Assembly: GCF_001905465.1 (NCBI RefSeq)
Contig: NZ_LISX01000021.1
Span: forward strand, 1-64,000
Direction: 5' to 3'
Length of the DNA: 64,000 nt
From: Kitasatospora sp. CB01950
Lineage (GTDB): Bacteria > Actinomycetota > Actinomycetes > Streptomycetales > Streptomycetaceae
Made by a program: the position numbers and the translations under genes. The number at the start of each line of letters is the position of its first letter. Position 1 is the stretch's first letter. Below are positions 34,749 to 44,961 of this stretch, in pieces. The notes beneath the pieces are model-generated. The model had not been told where the DNA came from. It searched no databases and saw only the letters and a list, made by a program, of their open reading frames with translations.

Positions 34749-37700
34749 TTACGCGCGCGGCTTCTCGCGCATCTCGTAGGTCTCGATGACATCCTCGATC
34801 TTGATGTCGTTGAACGAGCCCAGCGTGACACCGGCCTCGAAGCCCTCGCGGACCTCGGTCGCGTCGTCCTTGAAGCGGCGCAGACCCTCGATGTTGAGGT
34901 TCTCCGCCACGACCTTGCCGTCGCGCAGCAGGCGGGCCTTGGTGTTGCGGCGGATGATGCCTTCGCGCACCAGGACACCGGCGATGTTGCCGAACTTGGA
35001 GGAGCGGAACACCTCGCGGATCTCCGCGGAGCCGAGGCGCACCTCCTCGTACTCGGGCTTGAGCAGGCCCTTGAGCGCGGCCTCGATCTCCTCGATCGCC
35101 TGGTAGATGACCGAGTAGTACCGGATGTCGACGCCTTCGCGCTCGGCCGCGGTACGGGCACGCCCCTCGGCGCGCACGTTGAAGCCGATGATGATGGCGT
35201 CCGAGCCCATCGCCAGGTCCACGTCGGACTCGGTGATGGCACCCACACCGCGGTGCAGGACCCGCAGCTCGACCTCTTCGCCCACGTCCAGCTTGACGAG
35301 AGCGTCTTCCAGGGCCTCGACCGAACCGGAGACGTCACCCTTGATGATGAGGTTGAGCTTCTCGATGTTGCCGGCGGCCAGCGCGGCCTCGAAGCCCTCC
35401 AGCGACACGCGGACGCGACGCTGGGCCATCGAGGCGTTGCGGTCGCGGGCGGCGCGCTTCTCGGCGATCTGACGGGCGGTGCGGTCCTCGTCGACGACGA
35501 TGAAGCTGTCGCCGGCGCGGGGCACCGAGGTCAGACCGAGCAGCAGCACCGGACGGGACGGGCCGGCCTCGGAGAGGCTGTTGCCGTTCTCGTCCAGCAT
35601 CGCGCGGACGCGGCCGTAGGAGTCGCCGACGACGATCGAGTCGCCGACCCGCAGGGTGCCGCGCTGGACGAGCAGCGTCGCCATGGCGCCGCGGCCCTTG
35701 TCCAGGTGGGCTTCGATCGCGATGCCCTGGGCGTCCTGCTCGGGGTTGGCGCGCAGGTCGAGCGAGGCGTCCGCGGTCAGGACCACGGCCTCCAGCAGTT
35801 CCTCGATGTTGAGGCCCTGGCGGGCGGAGATGTCGACGAACATGGTCTCGCCGCCGTACTCCTCGGCCACCAGACCGAACTCGGTCAGCTGACCGCGGAC
35901 CTTGGTCGGGTCGGCGCCCTCGACGTCGATCTTGTTGACGGCGACCACGATCGGCACACCGGCGGCCTTGGCGTGGTTGAGCGCCTCGACCGTCTGCGGC
36001 ATGACACCGTCGTTGGCCGCGACCACCAGGATCGCGATGTCGGTGGACTTGGCACCACGGGCACGCATGGCGGAGAACGCCTCGTGACCCGGGGTGTCGA
36101 GGAAGGTGATCGGACGCTGTTCGCCGTTCACCTCGGTGACCACCTGGTAGGCACCGATGTGCTGGGTGATGCCGCCGGCCTCGCCCGCGACCACGTTGGT
36201 CTTGCGGATCGCGTCCAGCAGTCGGGTCTTACCGTGGTCGACGTGACCCATGACGGTCACCACCGGCGGACGCGGAGCCAGCTGCTCCTCGTCGCCCTCG
36301 TCGACACCGAAGTCGATGTCGAACGACTCCAGCAGCTCACGGTCCTCGTCGTCCCGGCTGACGATCTCCAGCACGAAGCCCATCTCGTCCGCCAGCAGCT
36401 GCAGCGTGGCGTCGGAGACCGACTGGGTGGCGGTGACCATCTCACCGAGGTTGAACATGACGGAGACGAGCGCGGCCGGGTTGGCGTTGATCTTCTCCGC
36501 GAAGTCCGTCAGCGACGCACCGCGCGACAGGCGAACGGTCGAACCGTTGCCGCGCGGCAGCATCACACCGCCGACGGACGGGGCCTGCATGGCCTCGTAC
36601 TCCTGGCGCTTCGCGCGCTTCGACTTCCGGCCACGCGCCGGACGGCCACCGGGGCCGCGACCGAACGCACCCTGCGTGCCACCACGGGCACCCGGGCCGC
36701 CGGGACGACCGCCGAAGCCACCGGGACGGGCACCGCCGCCGCCGAAGCCGCCGCCACCGGTGCCACCCGGACGGGGACCGCCGAAGCCGCCACCGGCCGG
36801 ACGCGAGCCCGGACCGGCCGGACGGCCCTGGAAGCCCGGACGGGCGCCACCCGGAGCACCCGGACGCGCACCGGGACCACCCGGACGCGCACCGGCACCC
36901 GGACCCGGACGCGGGCCCGGACGCTGCGGCATCATGCCGGGGTTCGGACGGGGCATGCCGGACGGGCTCGGCGCGCCGGGGCGCGGACCGGCCGGACGGG
37001 GCATGCCGTCGGGACGCGGAGCACCGGCACCCGGAGCACCGGGACGCGGGGCGCCACCGGGACGGGGACCGCGCTCACCGGCCGGGGCACCGCCCGGACG
37101 GGGGGCACCCGCACCCGGACCGCCGGAACGGGGACCGCGCTCGCCACTGGGACGGGGACCGCGCTCGCCGGCCGGACCACCCGGACGCGGAGCACCGGCG
37201 CCCGGAGCACCCGGACGCTGGCCGCGCTCGCCGGACTGACCGCCCGGACGCGGGGAGGACGGACGGGCCATGCCCGACGCGCCACCCGAGGTGAAGGGGT
37301 TGTTGCCCGGACGCGGACCGGCCGGACGCGGGCCCGGACGGGCCGCGGGGTTGGCCGGAGCCGGCCGCGGGGCGGCCGGACGCGCCGGAGCCTCACCGGC
37401 CGGAGCCGGGGAGGAGAACTCGGCCGCCGGGGCGGGCGCGGCAGGCGCGGCCGGCGAAGCCGGACGGGCAGCCGGGCGCGGACCCGGGGTCGGCGCCCCG
37501 GCGGGCTTCGGCGCAGCCGAGCCCGCGGCGGGCGCGGGAGTGGTCGGACGGGGGCCCGGCGTCACGGTCGGACGCGGGCCGGGGGTGGGGGCACCCGGCT
37601 TGGGTGCGGCCGAACCGGCGGTGCCGGACGGCTGGGGCGCCGCGGGCTTCCGCGGGCCAGGCTTCGCGGAGGACGCGCCGCCGGACGGCGGGGTCGCTCC

Positions 37701-37850
37701 CAAAGCGTCAGTCAACTTGCGCACGACCGGCGCCTCGATCGTCGAGGACGCCGAACGCACGAACTCGCCCAGCTCGGTGAGCTTGGCCATGACGGCCTTG
37801 CTCTCCAGACCCAGCTCCTTGGCGAGTTCGTAAACCCGGACCTTAGCCAC
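34749..37850 (-). CDS. infB: Translation initiation factor IF-2
   Basis: IF-2 is the GTPase that brings fMet-tRNA to the 30S subunit and joins the subunits. The 1033-aa protein begins with the IF2-N domain (MAKVRVYELAKELGLESK). A very long low-complexity Pro/Gly/Arg/Ala linker spans about 50-400. The G domain follows, with GHVDHGKT at residues 535-542, DTPGHEAF and NKID, then the C-terminal beta-barrel and fMet-tRNA-binding domains (VLHRGVGAITESDVDLA). The start is GTG at 37848-37850 with AGGAG nearby. It lies between ylxR and DUF503, the standard order. Confidence 0.98.
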   Translation of the reverse strand: MAKVRVYELAKELGLESKAVMAKLTELGEFVRSASSTIEAPVVRKLTDALGATPPSGGASSAKPGPRKPAAPQPSGTAGSAAPKPGAPTPGPRPTVTPGPRPTTPAPAAGSAAPKPAGAPTPGPRPAARPASPAAPAAPAPAAEFSSPAPAGEAPARPAAPRPAPANPAARPGPRPAGPRPGNNPFTSGGASGMARPSSPRPGGQSGERGQRPGAPGAGAPRPGGPAGERGPRPSGERGPRSGGPGAGAPRPGGAPAGERGPRPGGAPRPGAPGAGAPRPDGMPRPAGPRPGAPSPSGMPRPNPGMMPQRPGPRPGPGAGARPGGPGARPGAPGGARPGFQGRPAGPGSRPAGGGFGGPRPGGTGGGGFGGGGARPGGFGGRPGGPGARGGTQGAFGRGPGGRPARGRKSKRAKRQEYEAMQAPSVGGVMLPRGNGSTVRLSRGASLTDFAEKINANPAALVSVMFNLGEMVTATQSVSDATLQLLADEMGFVLEIVSRDDEDRELLESFDIDFGVDEGDEEQLAPRPPVVTVMGHVDHGKTRLLDAIRKTNVVAGEAGGITQHIGAYQVVTEVNGEQRPITFLDTPGHEAFSAMRARGAKSTDIAILVVAANDGVMPQTVEALNHAKAAGVPIVVAVNKIDVEGADPTKVRGQLTEFGLVAEEYGGETMFVDISARQGLNIEELLEAVVLTADASLDLRANPEQDAQGIAIEAHLDKGRGAMATLLVQRGTLRVGDSIVVGDSYGRVRAMLDENGNSLSEAGPSRPVLLLGLTSVPRAGDSFIVVDEDRTARQIAEKRAARDRNASMAQRRVRVSLEGFEAALAAGNIEKLNLIIKGDVSGSVEALEDALVKLDVGEEVELRVLHRGVGAITESDVDLAMGSDAIIIGFNVRAEGRARTAAEREGVDIRYYSVIYQAIEEIEAALKGLLKPEYEEVRLGSAEIREVFRSSKFGNIAGVLVREGIIRRNTKARLLRDGKVVAENLNIEGLRRFKDDATEVREGFEAGVTLGSFNDIKIEDVIETYEMREKPRA
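36600..37680 (-). repeat. Low-complexity coding repeats in infB linker
   Basis: Imperfect repeats encoding units such as RPGGAPAGERGPRPGG and GGAPRPGAPG fill the IF-2 linker. They are purely coding low complexity, typical of actinobacterial IF-2, and not an array of DNA elements. Confidence 0.7.
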
Positions 37851-38042
37851 TTCGCTCCTGTCTATACGTCCGGGGTATTCGTCCGCCGGACTGTCGCTAC
37901 TTCATGGGCGTACTCATCGCGTACTCATCGAGTGCTCATCGCAATCTCGACCTACTTCCATCTCGCGAGGTACCTGACTTTGTGGCACACGGCGATGTAC
38001 CCACTGCCGTGCGCTGGTGCGTGTTGCCGGACGCAAGGCCCG

Positions 38043-38351
38043 TCAGTGGGCCAACTGACCGTCGGCCGGACTTGCTCCTGCCCCGACGTACTCCCGCAGG
38101 GCACCGGGTTCGAGCGTGCCCTGGACCCGGAAGGCCCTCGGGAACGCCCGGCGGCGGACCGCGAGGTCGAGGCAGTTCGGTACGGGATGCAGATACGCGC
38201 CCCGGCCCGGCAGTGTGGCGCGGGGATCGGGGACACACTCGCCCTCGCCCGCCACGACACGCAGCAGCTCATGCTTGGCCGCTCGCTTGCGGCAGCCCAC
38301 GCAGGTGCGTTCAGGGCATGCACGGGCATACGTCCGGCCAGACACGCTCAA
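38043..38351 (-). CDS. ylxR: YlxR family RNA-binding protein
   Basis: YlxR (DUF448) is a small RNA-binding-type protein encoded between nusA and infB. The 102-aa protein has the defining PERTCVGCRKRAAKHELLRVV motif and a GRGAYLHP segment followed by AVRRRAFPRAF. I use the TTG at 38349-38351, 7 nt after GGAGG; the GTG two codons later (38345) would give MSGRTYARACPERT and is equally family-like. In some bacteria YlxR binds RNase P RNA or acts as a nucleoid-type regulator; nothing here decides that. Confidence 0.93.
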   Translation of the reverse strand: MSVSGRTYARACPERTCVGCRKRAAKHELLRVVAGEGECVPDPRATLPGRGAYLHPVPNCLDLAVRRRAFPRAFRVQGTLEPGALREYVGAGASPADGQLAH

Positions 38352-38415
38352 GTCTACCCCTCCGAAGGGACTCGCCGCCGCCGAGTAGATCTCCGGAGGC
38401 TGGGAACAACGCTTG

Positions 38416-39417
38416 CTACCGGCTCGACGAGTCCTCAACCGGGACTTCGGTGTCCGGACGGATGTCGATCCGCCAGCCGGTGAGACGGGCGGCGAGGCGG
38501 GCGTTCTGCCCCTCCTTGCCGATCGCCAGCGACAGCTGGTAGTCCGGCACGATCACCCGGGCGGACCGCTGCGCCAGGTCGACGATCTCGACCTTGGTCA
38601 CCCGCGCGGGCGACAGCGCGGCCGCGACCATCTCGGCCGGGTCCTCCGACCAGTCCACGATGTCGATCTTCTCGCCGTGCAGCTCGGCCATCACGCCGCG
38701 CACCCGCATGCCGTTCGGGCCGATGCAGGCGCCCTTCGCGTTCAGGCCCTGGCGACGCGACCACACCGCGATCTTGGTGCGGTGGCCGGCCTCGCGGGCG
38801 ATCGCCGCGATCTCCACCGAGCCGTCCGCGATCTCCGGGACCTCCAGCGCGAACAGGCGCTTCACCAGGCTCGGGTGGGTCCGCGACAGGGTCACGGACG
38901 GGCCGCGGACACCGCGACGCACGCCCACCACGTAGCACTTCAGGCGGGTGCCGTGCCGGTAGTCCTCGCCCGGGACCTGCTCCTGCGGCGGCAGGATGGC
39001 CTCCAGCTTGCCGATGTCGACCAGGATGTTCTTCGGGTCGTTGCCCTGCTGGACGACACCGGTGACGATGTCGCCCTCCTTGCCGGCGTACTCGCCGAAG
39101 GTCTTGTCGTCCGCAGCGTCCCGCAGCCGCTGCAGGATGACCTGCTTGGCGGTGGAGGCGGCGATCCGGCCGAACCCGCTCGGGGTGTCGTCGAACTCCT
39201 TGGGCTCCACGCCCTCGTCCAGCTCGGCCGCGTCCTCCAGGGCCCACACCGTCACGTGGCCGCTCTTGCGGTTCAGCTCCACCCGCGCGCGGCGGCGCGA
39301 GCCCTCGGTGCGGTGGTACGCGATGAGGAGGGCCGACTCGATCGACTCGACCAGCAGGTCGAACGGCACGCCCTTCTCGGTGACCAGCCCGCGCAGGGCA
39401 CTCATGTCGATGTCCAC
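38416..39417 (-). CDS. nusA: Transcription termination/antitermination factor NusA
   Basis: NusA binds RNA polymerase and nascent RNA and modulates pausing, termination and rRNA antitermination. The 333-aa actinobacterial short form has the RNAP-binding N-domain (1-100), an S1 domain (about 105-180), KH1 with GACIGPNGMRVRGV and KH2 with LAIGKEGQNARLAARLTGW. It ends soon after KH2 without the acidic repeats of proteobacteria. The start is GTG 39415-39417 with AGGAGG 7 nt upstream. rimP ends only 2 nt before it. Confidence 0.97.
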   Translation of the reverse strand: MDIDMSALRGLVTEKGVPFDLLVESIESALLIAYHRTEGSRRRARVELNRKSGHVTVWALEDAAELDEGVEPKEFDDTPSGFGRIAASTAKQVILQRLRDAADDKTFGEYAGKEGDIVTGVVQQGNDPKNILVDIGKLEAILPPQEQVPGEDYRHGTRLKCYVVGVRRGVRGPSVTLSRTHPSLVKRLFALEVPEIADGSVEIAAIAREAGHRTKIAVWSRRQGLNAKGACIGPNGMRVRGVMAELHGEKIDIVDWSEDPAEMVAAALSPARVTKVEIVDLAQRSARVIVPDYQLSLAIGKEGQNARLAARLTGWRIDIRPDTEVPVEDSSSR

Positions 39418-39419
39418 GA

Positions 39420-39962
39420 TTACGCCTCCTCTTCCTCTTCGTCCGTGTCCGCGATGTCGGCGGCGGCGTCGAGCAGTTCCTCGTCCTTGCGGTTGAACTC
39501 GACCTGCACCCGGGCCCGCGCGATCTCCGCGAACTCCAGTCGGCGCTCCTTGGGGCGGCCGCGCCCCTTCACCGGCTGCACCTCGACCAGCGCGCCGTCC
39601 TCGTCGCTCTCCAGCACCCGCGCGGTCAGTTCCGCGCCGTCCACCAGCTTGATCGCCGCCAGCCGGCCGGTCGCCCGGCGCCAGTGCCGCGGCTCGTTCA
39701 GCGGGCGCTCGGCGCCCGGCGAACCGACCTCCAGCAGGTACGCGGCGTCGCCCATCAGGTCGGACTCGTCCAGCGCCTGGCCGACCAGGCGGGAGAACTC
39801 CGCGATCGCGTCCAGGTCGACGCCGCCGTCGGCGTCCACGTCGATCTGCACCTGGCGGCGGCTGCCGGCCTGGGTCACCTTGACCTCTTCGAGATCCAAC
39901 CCTGCCTCGGCGGCCAGCGGCTCCAGCAATGTGCGCAGCCGGTCAGTGGGGGTGGTGCTCAT
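39420..39962 (-). CDS. rimP: Ribosome maturation factor RimP
   Basis: RimP assists 30S subunit maturation. The 180-aa protein shows the family pattern LAAEAGLDLEEVKV, VQIDVDADGGVDLDAIAEFSR and YLLEVGSPGAERPL, with a C-terminal Sm-like domain and an acidic tail (DTDEEEEEA). It is the first gene of the rimP-nusA-ylxR-infB operon, so its promoter should lie in the 225-bp gap up to 40187, which it shares divergently with the ferritin-like gene. Confidence 0.96.
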   Translation of the reverse strand: MSTTPTDRLRTLLEPLAAEAGLDLEEVKVTQAGSRRQVQIDVDADGGVDLDAIAEFSRLVGQALDESDLMGDAAYLLEVGSPGAERPLNEPRHWRRATGRLAAIKLVDGAELTARVLESDEDGALVEVQPVKGRGRPKERRLEFAEIARARVQVEFNRKDEELLDAAADIADTDEEEEEA

Positions 39963-40187
39963 CCGGGTGACTCCTCGGCCGCGTCTGCTGTTGTCAGAGG
40001 TGCTAACTCAGGTGGAAGCCTATCCGGTCAACCCCCGAACCGCCGATTCCGACCCGGGCCCCGGCCACCCCGCTGCGAGCAACGTCACAACCACCCGGTA
40101 CTGTCCGAGCTTTCGCCGGGAGTGCCCGGCTCCGGTAGAGATTCTCCCGACGGGGGCGTCCGGCCCCACGAACACGCTGGAGTGCCG

Positions 40188-41150
40188 ATGCCCGCGCCCA
40201 CACGGCGGTCCTTCCTGACCCTCGGGGCGCTCGCCCTGCTGTGCGGCTGCACCTCCGGCCCCGACAGGGCCCGGCGACCCGCCGCCGAGGACGCCGACCG
40301 GCCGCTGCGACTGCGCCAACTCGCCGCCACCGACGCGCTGCTCGCCGACTACGACGCGGTGCTCGCGGCGAACCCCGGCGACGCGGACCGGCTCGGCAAC
40401 CTGCGCGACGACGTCGTCCAGCACCGCGAGGCGCTCGCCCAGTCGCTGCCCGCCTCCTCGCCCGCGGCCTCCCCCTCGGCCGCCTCGCCCGCCGCCCGCA
40501 CCGTCGCCGACCTGGCCGCCGCCGAACTCCGCACCGCGGGCCTGCGGTTGGCCGACCTGGCCGCCGCCTCCCCCGCCCTCGCCAGGACGCTCGCCTCGGC
40601 CGCCGCCGCCGGCGCCGCGCACGCCGCCGCCCTCGGCGACACCGGGCCGATCGCCGCCGACGGGCCCTCACCCGCACCCTCCGCATTGGCCGCCGCCGAC
40701 ACCGAGGCGCTCCAGTCCGCGCTCGCCGCCGAGCACGCCGCCGTGTACGGGTACGGCGTGGTCGGCGCGTTCCTGCCGGCCGGCCCGCAGCGCGAGGACG
40801 GGCGCGCCGCCTACGCCGCCCACCAGTCCCGCCGGGACGCCTGGCAGCGCCTGCTCGCCGCCGGCGGCGCCTCCCCCACCGCCGCCGCACCCGGCTACCG
40901 GCTGCCGTTCCCCGTCAAGGACGCCGCCACCGCCGGCCAACTGGCCGCCCACCTGGAGATCCAACTCACCGCCGCCTACGCCGACCTGTGCGCCAGCACC
41001 GCACTGCGCCCGCAGGCTGCCACCGCCCTCCGCGAATGCACCCTCCGCGCCGCCCACTGGGGCGCCGACCTCCCCGCCCTCCCCGGCCTCACCCCCGCCG
41101 AACCCGCCGACCCCGCCCCGACCACCGGCGCCGGCCCCGGCGCCGGCTAG
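40188..41150 (+). CDS. Ferritin-like DUF4439 protein, Tat/lipoprotein signal
   Basis: A 320-aa exported protein. The N-terminus combines a twin-arginine motif (TRRSFL, residues 5-10) with a short hydrophobic stretch and a possible lipobox LCGC (cysteine at 21), suggesting a Tat-exported lipoprotein. The C-terminal half (about 180-310) is a helical bundle with LQSALAAEHAAVYGYGVVGA and later HLEIQLTAAYADL, the DUF4439/ferritin-like signature. The middle is a long Ala/Ser/Pro-rich helical segment. Next to rimP it is, from memory, a usual streptomycete neighbour. Ligand or metal unknown. Confidence 0.87.
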   Translation: MPAPTRRSFLTLGALALLCGCTSGPDRARRPAAEDADRPLRLRQLAATDALLADYDAVLAANPGDADRLGNLRDDVVQHREALAQSLPASSPAASPSAASPAARTVADLAAAELRTAGLRLADLAAASPALARTLASAAAAGAAHAAALGDTGPIAADGPSPAPSALAAADTEALQSALAAEHAAVYGYGVVGAFLPAGPQREDGRAAYAAHQSRRDAWQRLLAAGGASPTAAAPGYRLPFPVKDAATAGQLAAHLEIQLTAAYADLCASTALRPQAATALRECTLRAAHWGADLPALPGLTPAEPADPAPTTGAGPGAG

Positions 41151-41196
41151 GGCCTGTCTCGCCGTCCGCGTCGCCGCTCTGCGCGATGATGGCGGC

Positions 41197-42111
41197 ATGT
41201 CCGCACAGCCTCCGCAGTTCACCGTCCCCGAGCGTCTGGCCGCGTCGGTCCGGGCTGGGGGTGATCCCGTCGAGGCGGCGTGGCTGGCCGCGCTGCCCGG
41301 CCGGTTGGTGCGTCAACTGGCCGACTGGGGGCTGGTGTTGGAGCGGGTGGCCGAGCCCGGCGGGGGCCGTGGGCTGGTCGGGTACGGGTACCGGGTCGAG
41401 GACCGTACGCCGGTGGCGGTGAAGGCGGTGCGGCCGTCCGCCGACCCGGCGGGCGAGGCGGCGGCGCTGCGGGTCTGGGCCGGTCGCGGGGCCGTGCTGC
41501 TGCTCGCCGACGCCGACCGGACGCTGCTGCTGGAGCGGCTGCACGGCGAGATCCCGCTGCGTTCACTGGTGGAGGCGAAGGCCACCCTGGAGGCGACCAG
41601 CCTGCTGCGCCGCCTCTGGGTCGAGCCGCCGGCCGGGCACGCGTTCACCGCCCTCGCCGAGCACGCCGACGGACTGGCCGCGCGGATCGCCGAGCGGCGG
41701 ACGCTGCCGGGCGCGGCCGACGCGGGGCCGCTGGTGGACGAGGCGCTGGAGGCGGTGGCGTTGGCCGCGGACGGCGGCGGGTGGCTGCTGCACGGGGACT
41801 TCCACCACGGGCGGGTGCTGGCCGCCGACCGTTCGCCGTGGCTGGCGGTCGGTCCACGTCCGGTGGTCGGCGACCGGGCGTTCGACCTGGCCCGCCTGGT
41901 GCTGGACCGGGTGGAGACGCTGGCGGCCGCACCGGGCCCGCGCGGTGCGGCCCGGCGGCGGCTGGCGCAGCTGTCGGAGGCGGTGGAGCTGCCCGCCGAC
42001 CGGGTGCGGGCCTGGACCCTGCTGCGGGCCGTGGACACCGCGTTGGCGGCGCTCGCCCGGGGCGACTCGGCGGGCGCGGAGCTCCATCTGGAGTTCGCGG
42101 CCTGGCTGTGA
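41197..42111 (+). CDS. Aminoglycoside-phosphotransferase-like protein, active site altered
   Basis: A 304-aa protein of the streptomycin-6-kinase/APH family by the VAVKAV segment (Lys76), the LLHGDFHHGRVLAA catalytic loop (Asp201) and the WLAVGPRPVVGDRAFDLARL segment. Two positions differ from the family: the loop Asn (HGDLHxGN) is Arg206, and the Mg-binding Asp of the IDPKP motif is Gly219. Phosphotransfer is therefore doubtful. It sits between the ferritin-like gene and a GNAT gene, all rightward. Confidence 0.85.
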   Translation: MSAQPPQFTVPERLAASVRAGGDPVEAAWLAALPGRLVRQLADWGLVLERVAEPGGGRGLVGYGYRVEDRTPVAVKAVRPSADPAGEAAALRVWAGRGAVLLLADADRTLLLERLHGEIPLRSLVEAKATLEATSLLRRLWVEPPAGHAFTALAEHADGLAARIAERRTLPGAADAGPLVDEALEAVALAADGGGWLLHGDFHHGRVLAADRSPWLAVGPRPVVGDRAFDLARLVLDRVETLAAAPGPRGAARRRLAQLSEAVELPADRVRAWTLLRAVDTALAALARGDSAGAELHLEFAAWL

Positions 42112-42160
42112 GGACGGGCCGCGCGTCCGCCCGCGACGGCAGGTAGTAACGTCCCGCTTC

Positions 42161-42712
42161 ATGGAGCAGCGCACCGGGGTGACGATCGAGGCCATCGACC
42201 TGGCGGCGTGGGCGCCTGCCGTGCTGGAGGTCCAGGCGGTCGCGTTCGGGCTGGGTCCGCAGGAGGTGGCGGTGCGGCTGCCGATCGTCGGCCGGCACGC
42301 GTTGCAGCCGGGGGTGCTTGCGCTGGGGGCGATGGCGGAGGGCCGGTTGGTCGGGTTCGGCTACGGGATGCCCAATCAGCGCACCCACTGGTGGTCGACG
42401 GTGATCGAGCCGTACCTGGCGGCGCGTGGCCACGAGAGCTGGCTGGACGGGGTGTTCGCGGTGACGGAGCTGCACGTGCTGCCCGAGTTCCAGGGCCTGG
42501 GGGTGGGCACCCGGCTGATCCGCACCCTGTGCGGGCACTCGGGTCTGGACCGTTCGATCCTGTCGGCGATCGACGCGGAGACGCCGGCACGCCGGCTGTA
42601 CCGCTCGCTCGGCTACCGGGACCTCGCGCCGGCGGTGCGTTTCCCGAACACGGCCCGGCCGTACGCGGTGATGGGCGCCCACCTGCCGCTGCGCGACCCG
42701 GCCGAGGCCTGA
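42161..42712 (+). CDS. GNAT family N-acetyltransferase
   Basis: A 183-aa GNAT protein: strand 4 and the acetyl-CoA loop read FAVTELHVLPEFQGLGVGTRLI (core QGLGVGTR), and the C-terminal ARRLYRSLGYRDL segment is the usual GNAT ending. The ATG at 42161 lies 49 bp after the kinase-like gene, probably in the same transcript. It converges with the next GNAT gene with 7 bp between stops and no visible terminator. Substrate unknown. Confidence 0.88.
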   Translation: MEQRTGVTIEAIDLAAWAPAVLEVQAVAFGLGPQEVAVRLPIVGRHALQPGVLALGAMAEGRLVGFGYGMPNQRTHWWSTVIEPYLAARGHESWLDGVFAVTELHVLPEFQGLGVGTRLIRTLCGHSGLDRSILSAIDAETPARRLYRSLGYRDLAPAVRFPNTARPYAVMGAHLPLRDPAEA

Positions 42713-42719
42713 GGGCCCG

Positions 42720-43613
42720 TCAGAACAGCACGCTCATGAAGGTGCCGACCTCGCGGAAGCCGACCCGGCGGTAGGCGGCGCGGGCCCGCAGGTTGAAGTC
42801 GTTGACGTACAGCGACACCACCGGGGCGACCTCGGCGAGCGCGGTGTTGACCACGGTGGCCATGCCGCTCTCGGAGAGTTTCCTGCCACGGTGCTCGGGG
42901 GCCACCCAGACGCCCTGGACCTGGCAGGCCCCGGCCGTGACGGCGCCGATCTCGGCCTTGAAGACGACCTTGCCGTCCTCGTCGAAACGCGCGAACGACC
43001 GTCCGGAGGAGACCAGTTCGGCGACCCGGGCCTGGTAGAGCAGGCCGCCGTCGCCGGCCAGCGGGGAGATCCCGACCTCCTCGGTGAACATGGCGACGCA
43101 GGCGGGGATCAGCGCCTCGATCTGGGAGCGCTGCACCCGTCGCACCAGCGGGTCGGGTTCGACGTCGGTGACGGGCGTGGAGGTGGCCATCAGCGGCTGG
43201 TGGCCGCGCACCTCGCGGGCCGGGCCCCAGGAGCGTTCCAGCAGCGCCCACAGGGCGGCGGCGGCGTCGGCCGGGCCGACGATCGAGGAGCAGCGGCGAC
43301 CCTGTCGGCGGGCGCGTTCGGCGAAGGCCCGGACGGCCTCCGGGCCGGCGTTGACGGGGACGAGGTTGGCGCCGGCGTAGCAGAGCGATTCGAGTCGCCC
43401 GTCGGCGTCGTGCCAGCCCCACATCTCGCCGCCGAGCCGCCACGGGTCGAGGCCGACGGCCTCCACCCGGGTGGCGACGAAGGCGTTGGCGACCGGGTCG
43501 CGGCGCAGGATCTCCAGCGCGTCGTCGAGGTCGGACGTCTCCAGCACGCGGGTTGCGGCCAGCGCCCGGGCGACCTGGAACGGGCCGGGCAGCATCACAC
43601 CTCGATCGAGCAC
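42720..43613 (-). CDS. DUF4081-GNAT two-domain acetyltransferase
   Basis: A protein of about 297 aa with an N-terminal DUF4081-type half (about 15-150; DPWRLGGEMWGW and LCYAGANLVPV) and a C-terminal GNAT domain (about 155-297; QVQGVWVAPEHRGRKLSESG and the final AAYRRVGFREVGTFMSVLF). This layout is conserved in actinobacteria directly downstream of other core genes. Three starts are possible: GTG 43622, GTG 43613 (GAGAGG 8 nt upstream, preferred) and ATG 43595. Substrate unknown. Confidence 0.88.
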   Translation of the reverse strand: MLDRGVMLPGPFQVARALAATRVLETSDLDDALEILRRDPVANAFVATRVEAVGLDPWRLGGEMWGWHDADGRLESLCYAGANLVPVNAGPEAVRAFAERARRQGRRCSSIVGPADAAAALWALLERSWGPAREVRGHQPLMATSTPVTDVEPDPLVRRVQRSQIEALIPACVAMFTEEVGISPLAGDGGLLYQARVAELVSSGRSFARFDEDGKVVFKAEIGAVTAGACQVQGVWVAPEHRGRKLSESGMATVVNTALAEVAPVVSLYVNDFNLRARAAYRRVGFREVGTFMSVLF

Positions 43614-43633
43614 GGGAGGCACCTCTCGCAGCG

Positions 43634-43663
43634 GGCGGGACCGCCGAAAGAAGCGGTCCCGCC
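43634..43663 (-). terminator. Terminator after ispG
   Basis: An 11-bp perfect stem (43634-43644 with 43653-43663) with an 8-nt A-rich loop, 15 nt past the ispG stop codon. Confidence 0.8.
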
Positions 43664-43678
43664 GGGAACTTCAGACCG

Positions 43679-44839
<1,161 letters not shown>

Positions 44840-44917
44840 GTGCGCAGTGTTTCCTCTGCAGAAATTCGGTGAGCCGACGCGCGCCGCATCCGGCGCGCCC
44901 GGCGTCCAACGGTACGG

Positions 44918-44949
44918 CACGGCCGGGTGGCGGAGCACACCCGGCCGTG
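44918..44949 (-). terminator. Terminator after M50 protease gene
   Basis: A perfect 12-bp stem (44918-44929 with 44938-44949) with an 8-nt loop, 12 nt after the M50 peptidase stop codon and before ispG. Confidence 0.8.
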
Positions 44950-44961
44950 GGTGGCGCGCGG

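Noticed and set aside
36600..37700. Repeat array that could look like a CRISPR or minisatellite
   Set aside because: The repeats are in frame within the IF-2 linker and encode Pro/Gly/Arg-rich protein; there are no uniform repeats with unique spacers.
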